Positions 51,971-59,854 of a stretch of 64,000 nt of DNA are shown in pieces. Both the position numbers and the translations under genes were made by a program. Source of the stretch: Leptospira bandrabouensis. Its GTDB lineage: Bacteria > Spirochaetota > Leptospiria > Leptospirales > Leptospiraceae. Where the stretch lies: NCBI RefSeq assembly GCF_004770905.1, contig NZ_RQHT01000013.1, positions 1 to 64,000 on the forward strand, given 5' to 3'. The notes under the pieces are model-generated. The model saw only the letters and a program-made list of their open reading frames with translations, was not told where the DNA came from and did not search any database. Position 1 is the stretch's first letter. The number at the start of each line of letters is the position of its first letter.

Positions 51971-52510
51971 ATGAAAGAAAAAATTATACAAACCGCTTTG
52001 AAAATTTGCGAAAAACAAGGATATGAATCCTTTAGTATGCGTAAATTAGCCGCAAAATTGAATTTAGATCCAATGGCAGTTTACCATTACTTTCGAAATA
52101 AAGAAGAACTTACGAAGGCAATGGTGGAACAAATTTTTAATCGATTCCAAGAGGAAATTGTAGTTTCCGAGAGAAGTCCTAGGACAAATCTGAAAAAGGT
52201 TTTGATAGCTTATTGGAATTTATTTGTCGAATATCCAGGGATGTCTTTATTTTTAGTTAAAAATTCTCATGAAGGATTCCCATCTGTTATATCATTAAAT
52301 GAAAAACTTCAAAACATCTTTTTAAAATCATTTCCCGAGTCTGATGTTAATATCATTTTAAATGTAATTATTGATTTTATTCACGGCAATGCATTGGCCT
52401 CTGCTTCGCTTTTTTCCAAAGTGAAAAATAACGAAACAAAAATCATATCAAATCAGAAGGAATTTGAAAGTTCGTTATCTTATCTTCTGGACCAATTCTC
52501 AAAAAAATAG
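51971..52510 (+). CDS. TetR-family regulator of the divergent reductase
   Basis: 179 residues. TetR helix-turn-helix at the N terminus: IIQTALKICEKQGYESFSMRKLAAKLNLDPMAVYHYFRNKEELTKAMVEQIF. The C-terminal domain (LKKVLIAYWNLFVEYPGMSLFLVKNSHEGFPSV) resembles the TetR_C branch that includes TetR itself. Its operator is very probably the double palindrome upstream. The regulated reductase may act on the inducer; that is inference. Confidence 0.9.
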   Translation: MKEKIIQTALKICEKQGYESFSMRKLAAKLNLDPMAVYHYFRNKEELTKAMVEQIFNRFQEEIVVSERSPRTNLKKVLIAYWNLFVEYPGMSLFLVKNSHEGFPSVISLNEKLQNIFLKSFPESDVNIILNVIIDFIHGNALASASLFSKVKNNETKIISNQKEFESSLSYLLDQFSKK

Positions 52511-52708
52511 TAGTTTTCAGTGTTCCAGGGACCTGTGGTGATAGATGACTCACTTTATAGGGTAGGGATATCCATATTTACCACCTAATCCTTGTTTTGA
52601 GGCCATTACTTTTTCTTAGTAAATTTCTTTAACAAATTTCCATTTGTAGTTGATTAAATTACATTGGGAAAAACAGTTAAATTAGACTCTCTGATTCTCC
52701 TATTCAAA

Positions 52709-54505
52709 ATGAACATTGATCCTCGAACAGTCGTATTTATTAACATCATAGGATGTATATTAATGTCAGGAGGGCTCTGGTTTGCAGCTAGAGGGTATTT
52801 CCAAAAACTCAGGTTTGTGAAAGATTGGTCGATCGCTACATTGCTTCAAGCCTTCGGTTGGATAGTCATGGGTGCTTTAAGAGGTGTTATTCCAGAATGG
52901 CTTTCGATTAGTGCTGGAAACTCGCTCATTTTGCTTTCATTGGTATATTATAATAACATAATTCTTTCAATGTTTGATAAAAAGCTTATGTGGCGATCTG
53001 GAGTTTTTTCAGTAATCCTTGTATTTATTTTACTTGCATTACACCAATTTTCTGACATTGCACCTAAGTATAGAATTTCTTTGATTTCGTTAGCCGCTAG
53101 TTTACAACTTCTGCTTTCTGGTAAAACCATTCTATATGCCTATCAAAAGTCACGATTGACCTCACGATTTTCTGCTATATTCTATTTATCATGTGGGATA
53201 TTTCTGTTTCTCCGATTTTTTTATTATACCTTTGCCGATGTTTCTGTTGACCAGATTGCCTTTGGAAAAGGTCCTATTCAAGATATTACTTATTTATTTT
53301 TTTACATAACTTCAGTGATGATGACATTCGGATTTCTGATGATGTGTATTGATATTTTCATCAAAAGCGAAGAAGAAAGTGAACAGAAATACCGTTTGCT
53401 TGCGGAAAACACAACAGATGTTATTTGGGTTCTAAATCTAGAAGAACAAAAATATTTGTATGTTAGTCAGTCGATTTTTAATATTACTGGTTTTACTTCT
53501 GAGGAAACAATCCACCGTTCCTTAAAAGACACATTTACTCCAACTTCATTAAAGTATATATTTGATATCCTCCCAGAACGTATCCAAGAATATAAAGACA
53601 CTGGCGAAAGAAAACCATACAGTGACGAAGTAGAACAATATTGTAAGGATGGTTCTACAATATGGATAGAAGCAAATACTGCATTCCAAAGGAATCCCAA
53701 CGGCACTATTAATGTGCTTGGTGTTTCAAGAAATATTGATCAAAGGAAAAAGGCAGAAATTCAAAAGGATAAGTTTTACTCTGAATTACAGCTACTAAAT
53801 CATACTAAGGATAAGTTTTTTTCCATTATTGCACATGATTTAAAAGGTCCCATTGGAGGAATGAATACTTTTGCAGGTATGATTTTAGAGGACTTAGACA
53901 CACGTCCTATCAAACGAACGAAAAATGATTTAAGTATTCTTTTCCAATCTTCTGGTGAAGTTTATGCTCTTTTAGAAAATCTTCTCACTTGGGCTAGGTC
54001 ACAAACTGGTGAGATAGCTTTTTTCCCAGAGGAAATATCTTTGTATCATTCCATCGAATCTTCCATTGCTTCCGTATCATTTTCGATTCAAAATAAATCG
54101 ATAGTTCTAAAGAACTTCGTAGATCCTAACTCAAAAGTTTATGCTGATGAAAAGATGATTGAAACTGTTCTTAGAAATTTAATTTCAAATGCTATAAAAT
54201 ATTCCAATCCTGGTGGTGAAATTCAAATCTTTTCAAAATCCATTGGTGATGATTTAGAAATATGCATAGCTGATTTTGGAACTGGAATTTCAACTGAAAT
54301 TCAAAACAAGTTATTTCGAATCGATGCAAAACAAACTAGTATGCCGGGAACTCTTGGAGAAAGAGGGACTGCATTAGGTTTAATATTGTGTAGAGAGTTT
54401 ATAGAGAGACACGGAGGAATGATTCGTGTTGAAAGCGAATTAGGTAAGGGATCTAAATTTTACTTCACCTTACCTAAAGAATCGAGTGTGCTTATTCGGG
54501 CATAA
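52709..54505 (+). CDS. Membrane PAS-domain sensor histidine kinase
   Basis: 598 residues from the ATG at 52709 (a TTG at 52664 would add 15 residues). Six to seven membrane helices (residues about 5-215) come first. A PAS domain follows (residues about 229-355: LLAENTTDVIWVLNLEEQKYLYVSQSIFNITGF ... DGSTIWIEANTAFQRNPNGTINVLGVSRNIDQRKKAE). HisKA has His376 in SIIAHDLKGPIGG, and the ATPase domain NLISNAIKYSNPGG, IADFGTGIS and LGLILCREFIERHGG. No response regulator adjoins. The 3' end overlaps the opposing adaptor gene by 14 bases. Confidence 0.9.
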   Translation: MNIDPRTVVFINIIGCILMSGGLWFAARGYFQKLRFVKDWSIATLLQAFGWIVMGALRGVIPEWLSISAGNSLILLSLVYYNNIILSMFDKKLMWRSGVFSVILVFILLALHQFSDIAPKYRISLISLAASLQLLLSGKTILYAYQKSRLTSRFSAIFYLSCGIFLFLRFFYYTFADVSVDQIAFGKGPIQDITYLFFYITSVMMTFGFLMMCIDIFIKSEEESEQKYRLLAENTTDVIWVLNLEEQKYLYVSQSIFNITGFTSEETIHRSLKDTFTPTSLKYIFDILPERIQEYKDTGERKPYSDEVEQYCKDGSTIWIEANTAFQRNPNGTINVLGVSRNIDQRKKAEIQKDKFYSELQLLNHTKDKFFSIIAHDLKGPIGGMNTFAGMILEDLDTRPIKRTKNDLSILFQSSGEVYALLENLLTWARSQTGEIAFFPEEISLYHSIESSIASVSFSIQNKSIVLKNFVDPNSKVYADEKMIETVLRNLISNAIKYSNPGGEIQIFSKSIGDDLEICIADFGTGISTEIQNKLFRIDAKQTSMPGTLGERGTALGLILCREFIERHGGMIRVESELGKGSKFYFTLPKESSVLIRA

Positions 54506-55367
54506 CTTTGGTTCCGTTCTCAACGGTATCACCTGGATATAAAATAACAGATTCTCCAACGGAGAGTCCGCTTTTGATCATACTAATACCTTCACTTTGA
54601 TGTTCTACTTCAACAAATCGTAATTTTGCTTTTTTCTTTTCCACAGTAAACACAGCCCATTTCCCATCTTCACGAAACAAAGCAGAAGTTGGGATTACTA
54701 TTGCATTTGGTTTTTCAAACAAGATAATTTTGCATTCTAATTCATAACCATCTCCAATTCCGGGAGGTGGATTGAATTCAATAAATATAGGAACACGTTG
54801 TTCTTCTACCCCAAGTGATGAAATTTTTGTTATCGCAGAAGGTTCAATGATAGAAACTTGCCCTTCCAACGTATGTTCACCAAATCCGGTGATTAGGACT
54901 TTATCCTTTTTGTCTAAGTCAGGCATATCCTCTGATAATACAAATGCCGATACATCAATTTTGGAAACATCTCCGTAGTCCAAGATACGTTCACCCATAA
55001 TGACTGGTCCTGCACTTTCACGGTAAACTTTCAAAATTTGACCATTCGCACTTGCTTTTACAGTTTTTACGATGTCCCAATCAATTGTAAGAAGAGTCAT
55101 ACCTCTTGAAACTTTGTCACCTGCATGTAACTCTACTCTACGCATAACTCCGTTTACAGGAGAATAGGCAGTATAAAGTTCTTTGACTTTTGTTTTACCT
55201 TGAACGGATAAAATTTGCCTATATACATCTTGTTTGACAATGGATATTTCCACTGGTTTTGGATCTTTTTTTAAAATTAAAAATGTAAACCCTAAAAATA
55301 GAATCACACCAATGGCTATTTTTGCATTTTTTGTTTGAATCAACTCTAAGATATTTTCTTTTGTCAT
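54492..55367 (-). CDS. HlyD/MacA-like membrane-fusion adaptor
   Basis: 291 residues. One N-terminal anchor (IGVILFLGFTFLILKK) is followed by the lipoyl/barrel pattern of periplasmic adaptors: YTAYSPVNGVMRRVELHAGDKVSRGMTLLTIDWD, VKASANGQILKVY, and KIDVSAFVLSEDMPDL, with FIEFNPPPGIGDGYELECKIILFEKPNAIVIPTSALF near the end. It is short for the family and has only a brief helical hairpin. It is one base after the FtsX-type permease gene and forms a MacAB-like export unit with it and the ATPase. No outer-membrane TolC gene lies nearby. Confidence 0.87.
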   Translation of the reverse strand: MTKENILELIQTKNAKIAIGVILFLGFTFLILKKDPKPVEISIVKQDVYRQILSVQGKTKVKELYTAYSPVNGVMRRVELHAGDKVSRGMTLLTIDWDIVKTVKASANGQILKVYRESAGPVIMGERILDYGDVSKIDVSAFVLSEDMPDLDKKDKVLITGFGEHTLEGQVSIIEPSAITKISSLGVEEQRVPIFIEFNPPPGIGDGYELECKIILFEKPNAIVIPTSALFREDGKWAVFTVEKKKAKLRFVEVEHQSEGISMIKSGLSVGESVILYPGDTVENGTKVMPE

Positions 55368-55368
55368 A

Positions 55369-57720
55369 TCATTCTCTCACCTTGAGTACACTTAATAAAT
55401 CCATTGTTTTTAATTTTCGATATACAATGATAAAACTAATCCCTGCTGTAAATAACGCTAGAAGGATTGAATAATAGTAAGTGGAAGGATAAATAACAAC
55501 AGGGATTTTGAATCCTTCCGTTTCATTGACATTTAAAATAAGATTGGCAACTTTGTTTCCGAAAAAACATCCTATTGGTATGGCAACAAGTATCTGCCAT
55601 GTTAGCTCCCAAGCAATAATTTCAAAAACTTCTTTTAAACTAAAACCAAGTATCCGTAAACTACCTAGCTCGTATATTCGTTCAGATAAAGTAATCATTG
55701 CCGTATTGTATATGACGCCAATGGAAATAATAATTGTAAATATTAAAATCACAATGGATGTCGATTGAAGAGATCTTTGTAACACTTCTTTAAACGCAGT
55801 AAGAATGGCAGTTTTGGAAAATAGACCAATGACGATTGGGTTGTCTTTAAATTCTTCGATTAAGTTTTTATCTTCTAAGGAATCAGTCTTTAATAGTGCG
55901 AGATTAATCAAACTTCCTTCATCTAACATCCGATTGAGATTGTTACGATTGATAAAAACTCCCTGACCTAAAATTTCATTGGCAAAGGCTGAAACAGTAA
56001 CCTGAATTTTTCTTTTTTCACCATCAAGTGTTTCAATTAAAATGGTCTCTCCTATTTGAATTCCCATTCTATTGGCAAGTTCAGTATTCATCATGATTCC
56101 AAATACGGGAATATCAATTGGATCCAAATCGTGGTTTAGGATTCGTCTTAAATCAGATCCTTCCGATATACCTGTTAAAATCGTATCTTTTGATTTTCTA
56201 TCCTTTATGATTTTAATGGGAATGGAGCGTTGTCCCTCTGCTATAAAAACACCCTTTTTTTCTTTTAATTCAAATAAAATAGAATCTTCCACAGGTATTC
56301 TAAATACTAAAGTGAGTGTTTCTCTTTGGATTGTATTAAATTGTAAATCTAACAAAGTACCAACGGTATCTTGTATAAAATTTCCAATGATCATAATCAT
56401 GATTGATGTAGACAAACCCAAAATTGTGAGCGCAGTCCTTGTTGGACGTTTGAAGAGATTTCGCAGAACCATCCTTTGTATTGTTCTAAGATTGGTAATC
56501 CATGTTTCCCAAAAGGAAATGGTATATGTGCCCGGCGGAGCAGGGCGCATAGCTTGTGCTGGATCCAATTTGATAATGCTACGTAATGAGACAATGGTTC
56601 CGATTCCGCCAATGAGAATGCCAAAACTAAAACTAAAGAAAGCAAGTATGGGTGGAAAGATTGGAATCAATTGTGGGAATTTATAAAATCTTCCATACAA
56701 ATCAGTCATCGCGTTTCCTAAATAATACCCAACAATGACACCTAAAATACTGCTTATGGCGGTGATAAAACTAATCAGTTTAAGGTAATGTATTGCTACG
56801 TCTTTTGAAGTATAACCAAGCGCTCGTAAGGTTGCGATTTGCTCCCTTTCTTTAGAAATCATGCGATTTGAAATAATGTGTAATAAAAAAGCCGCTATAG
56901 CTAGAAAAATCCCAGGTAAAAAAACAGCAGTAGTTCTTAATTGCCTAAACTCATCACTCAAAAAAGAATCAGAAGGCAATAGTTTTCTTTCTTTTGCTCC
57001 TAAACCACCAAACTCATCTAACAAAGCATCAAGATCACGCATTGTGCGTAACCTCTCTTCTCCTTCTGATGCGAAATGAAAAATAACTTGATTGAATGCT
57101 CCTTCGAAGTTAAAATTCGTTTCCATAGCTTCACGTTTCATCCAAATGATACCGTAATGTTTATCGTCTGGCATTGGATTCCCTGGTCGAAAAACATAAA
57201 CAAATTCTGGAGACAATCCAACGCCTGTTACCTGTAAATAAACGCGTTTCCCGCCAATGATAGATGACAAGACGGAACCCGGTTCCAATTGATTCGCATT
57301 AGCAAAGTTTTCACTAATCACAACATCTTGGTTTTGTTTTGGTAAAAAACCTTTTTTTAAGTACAGGGTGTTCGTATGTTCGGGTAATGATATCAGTTGA
57401 GCTGCAGATGGATATACCTCATTTTCAAAATCTAAAACTATTTCTTTTGAGATTCTAGTTTCAAAATCTGAAATACCAGGTAGTGCTGCAATTTTGGATT
57501 CAAGATAAGAGGGTGCGCGATTTAAATAAACAAATCCTTCGCATAAATTTTGTTTACTATAAAAATTTAATTTTGCCTCCATCAATGAAAAATAGGCAGC
57601 CCAAGATGCAGAAAAATAACTGATTCCGGCAGCAATGACAAGGCCCACAGTCAATCCCTGCATCGACATGGACTTTAAATCTCTAAGTAATTTTAGATTT
57701 AAGGTTTTTCCGATCACCAA
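55369..57720 (-). CDS. FtsX-type ABC transporter permease (MacB/DevC-like)
   Basis: 783 residues with the long duplicated layout. One N-terminal helix is followed by a large periplasmic domain (MacB-PCD). Three helices lie at about residues 280-370 (FLPGIFLAIAAFLLHIISNRMISKEREQIATLRALGYTSKDVAIHYL). A second periplasmic section follows and then three C-terminal helices (STSIVILIFTIIISIGVIYNTAMITLSERIYELGSLRILGFSLKEVFEIIAWE). The ERxxELxxLRxLGxS motif of FtsX permeases occurs in both halves. It moves a lipid, peptide or drug across the envelope; the cargo is unknown. It overlaps the ATPase gene by 7 bases. Confidence 0.9.
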   Translation of the reverse strand: MVIGKTLNLKLLRDLKSMSMQGLTVGLVIAAGISYFSASWAAYFSLMEAKLNFYSKQNLCEGFVYLNRAPSYLESKIAALPGISDFETRISKEIVLDFENEVYPSAAQLISLPEHTNTLYLKKGFLPKQNQDVVISENFANANQLEPGSVLSSIIGGKRVYLQVTGVGLSPEFVYVFRPGNPMPDDKHYGIIWMKREAMETNFNFEGAFNQVIFHFASEGEERLRTMRDLDALLDEFGGLGAKERKLLPSDSFLSDEFRQLRTTAVFLPGIFLAIAAFLLHIISNRMISKEREQIATLRALGYTSKDVAIHYLKLISFITAISSILGVIVGYYLGNAMTDLYGRFYKFPQLIPIFPPILAFFSFSFGILIGGIGTIVSLRSIIKLDPAQAMRPAPPGTYTISFWETWITNLRTIQRMVLRNLFKRPTRTALTILGLSTSIMIMIIGNFIQDTVGTLLDLQFNTIQRETLTLVFRIPVEDSILFELKEKKGVFIAEGQRSIPIKIIKDRKSKDTILTGISEGSDLRRILNHDLDPIDIPVFGIMMNTELANRMGIQIGETILIETLDGEKRKIQVTVSAFANEILGQGVFINRNNLNRMLDEGSLINLALLKTDSLEDKNLIEEFKDNPIVIGLFSKTAILTAFKEVLQRSLQSTSIVILIFTIIISIGVIYNTAMITLSERIYELGSLRILGFSLKEVFEIIAWELTWQILVAIPIGCFFGNKVANLILNVNETEGFKIPVVIYPSTYYYSILLALFTAGISFIIVYRKLKTMDLLSVLKVRE

Positions 57721-58427
57721 CTAACCTCTGTCACTGGCTTTTTGTGATGGTTTAAAGAATCGGAAACTATTGTTCCATCCTTCACTAAAATAATGCGATC
57801 GGCAATCTGCGCAATGGATTCATTATGAGTAATGACAACAGTAGTCGTTCCTAAATCTTGATTTATGCCTGTGATGGCTTCCAAAACTATCCTTCCTGTT
57901 TTAAAATCCAATGCACCCGTGGGTTCGTCACAAAGAAGCAATTCTGGTCTTTTGGCTATGGCTCTGGCAATCGCAACACGTTGTTGTTCTCCTCCCGAAA
58001 GTTGAGCTGGGAAATGATTTTTTCTATCTGCTAATTTGACGAGCGTAAGGGCTTCGAGAGGGGTCATGGATTTGTCTGATAAATCTGTCACCAAGCGTAC
58101 GTTTTCTTCTGCTGTAAGGCTTGGAATTAAATTATAAAATTGAAATACAAATCCTACGTGGTTACGTCTGTATCTAGTTAATCCTTCGTCGTTTTCTAAT
58201 GCTAAAGTTTTTCCGTGAAATAATACTTCGCCAGTAGTTGCCGTATCTAATCCTCCTAAGATGTTGAGGAGAGTTGATTTTCCTGAACCGGAAGCACCTA
58301 ACATTACTGTTAGTTCGCCTTCATTAAATTTGACATTGACTGAATGGAGGGCTACAAGTGGCACTTCTCCCACTTGGTACGTTTTCCCGAGATTTTTCGT
58401 TTCCAGAAGGGTATTGGGTTTTTTCAT
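57714..58427 (-). CDS. ABC transporter ATP-binding protein (MacB/LolD type)
   Basis: 237 residues. Walker A is [19 protein letters not shown], the Q-loop [23 protein letters not shown], signature [32 protein letters not shown] with Walker B inside, and the switch His [12 protein letters not shown]. It belongs to the MacB/LolD/FtsE branch that works with FtsX-type permeases by mechanotransmission. First gene of the leftward operon ATPase-permease-adaptor. Confidence 0.94.
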   Translation of the reverse strand: MKKPNTLLETKNLGKTYQVGEVPLVALHSVNVKFNEGELTVMLGASGSGKSTLLNILGGLDTATTGEVLFHGKTLALENDEGLTRYRRNHVGFVFQFYNLIPSLTAEENVRLVTDLSDKSMTPLEALTLVKLADRKNHFPAQLSGGEQQRVAIARAIAKRPELLLCDEPTGALDFKTGRIVLEAITGINQDLGTTTVVITHNESIAQIADRIILVKDGTIVSDSLNHHKKPVTEVSW

Positions 58428-58529
58428 TTTAAAGGTACCATGAGTGCAAAAAGAACTCTTGATTTTACAAATATAAGATTTTGATTAGAATCTGTGAACT
58501 GAAAATTCGAACTTCTTGTATGAATCTAT

Positions 58530-58766
58530 TTATCTTTCGAGGTCTCGCGGTAGGACCGAGACCAATTTTGATTTTGACGAGAGGCCTGAGAGGATCGTTA
58601 TATTCTTTTTGGGAACATGAAAGTGTTTGGAAAGTAATAAAACAAGTTCTTCGTTTGCCTTCCCATCCACAGGTGGAGATTTCAGCCGAGCGATACAATC
58701 GGTTTCCGAAATAAATTCTAATCCTGGTTGTTTGTTATTTGGTTTTACTTTAACAGTTAATTTCAT
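58530..58766 (-). CDS. YggU/DUF167-family protein
   Basis: 78 residues. The family signature LTVKVKPNNKQPGLEF ... CIARLKSPPVDGKANEELVLLLSKHFHVPKKNITILSGLSSKSKLVSVL is complete (V-K-P, A-P/S-P-V-D-G-K-A-N, G-x-x-S-x-x-K). A longer frame on the other strand (58481-58714) and another on the same strand (58465-58698) are shadows. The function of the family is unknown; it is widespread. Single gene. Confidence 0.9.
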   Translation of the reverse strand: MKLTVKVKPNNKQPGLEFISETDCIARLKSPPVDGKANEELVLLLSKHFHVPKKNITILSGLSSKSKLVSVLPRDLER

Positions 58767-58847
58767 AAATTATTGGTATATAGTTTCCTGATTTGGAACT
58801 AGTTTAGTTCTATCGGTCATATACAAATAGAAAAGGACATAACATTG

Positions 58848-59519
58848 ATGAAACTTTCTAAATCATCTTTCTCTTTTGCTACTTATTTTTTTCTTTTATT
58901 GATGGTTGTATTTATGACAACTTTGTCTACTCTTCTTGTTATCAATTCTTTTGACGATTGGGAATATCGAAATTTTTTCTGCGATGAAACCATTCGAAAT
59001 TCCAAAGAGTCCCGTCTAGTTTCTGGTATTGTTTCGAGCGAAAATACTGCTGATCCAGAATCTGGATTTGTCATTTATAATGTTGAATACCAATCGAGAC
59101 GTAACCACTGGAATTTATACCAAGTATCTGTCGGAAATTTTTTCTTAATTTTGGAAGACCAGAAACATATTTCCGTTTATAATGAATCAGGAATTTCTAA
59201 TCATAATTTTGAGAACAAAGAAAGAACATTTCAAAAACGGAAGCAACCATCCGAACCCAGTCTTCGTATGATTGGAGTCAAACCAGGCGATACAGTAACA
59301 GTAGTCTTTGATAAAACACAGTCCTTATCAAATGAAATTGGAATTTCGGCTAGTGCTGTTTATGCCGGTTCAACAATTGATCTTTGTCATGAAGAGACTT
59401 CAAACGCCTTGACTGCATTAGGTGGTGCGTTTGCTTTTGGGTTCATTGCAATAGGTCTAACTTACGTTTTCTGGAAAGAATCTCTTCATTTATTAAAAAA
59501 ATATAAAAAGAAAAAGTAA
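58848..59519 (+). CDS. Hypothetical two-helix membrane protein, DUF3592-like
   Basis: 223 residues from the ATG at 58848, with AAAGGA at about 58832-58837; a TTG directly upstream is in frame. One helix lies near the N terminus (FATYFFLLLMVVFMTTLSTLLVI) and another near the end (LTALGGAFAFGFIAIGLTYVFW). Between them is an extracytoplasmic domain with beta strands (SGIVSSENTADPESGFVIYNVEYQSR; VKPGDTVTVVFDK). The layout resembles DUF3592 proteins but is not certain. C-terminal Lys-rich tail in the cytoplasm. The function is unknown. Confidence 0.65.
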   Translation: MKLSKSSFSFATYFFLLLMVVFMTTLSTLLVINSFDDWEYRNFFCDETIRNSKESRLVSGIVSSENTADPESGFVIYNVEYQSRRNHWNLYQVSVGNFFLILEDQKHISVYNESGISNHNFENKERTFQKRKQPSEPSLRMIGVKPGDTVTVVFDKTQSLSNEIGISASAVYAGSTIDLCHEETSNALTALGGAFAFGFIAIGLTYVFWKESLHLLKKYKKKK

Positions 59520-59854
59520 ATTTTCTTTTTATGCGCCTCGAGTTTGTTTGGTGAAAGATGTATTATGTAATCACGATCCCGCTCTTCGCTCCAATCTTTC
59601 CCTTTGGGAATGGATTTCCGCTTCGATCGGCACTTCGTCGCACTCAGCGTAAATGACGCGGGGAATAAATTACAGGCAAGTTGCTTATATTATAAACAAA
59701 ATATATATTTTTAGAACGAGTAGTTTGTTTTTTAAAATGATTGTTAGGTGAGATTGTTTAGAATTCGACTTGCTCATCTGAAAATAATGGTAACTATCTC
59801 TTAGGATCAGGTCCATTTAAGTTTGTATAATGGAATTTGAATTTGAGGGTAGGG
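59520..59854. other. Intergenic region before the Amt-cyclase gene
   Basis: Holds family B repeat copy 5 (59533-59663, inverted) and then an AT-rich stretch. The ribosome-binding site GAGGG lies at about 59843-59847 for the Amt-cyclase ATG at 59855. I see no gene or clear promoter. Confidence 0.55.
59533..59663 (-). repeat. GCGCC-bounded palindromic repeat, family B, copy 5 (inverted)
   Basis: On the minus strand it reads CGATCGAAGCGGAAATCCATT, CCCAAAGGGAAAGATTGGAG, CGAAGAGCGGGATCGTGATTAC and, at the far end, CTCGAGGCGC. It is the only copy in this window in that orientation. Confidence 0.68.
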
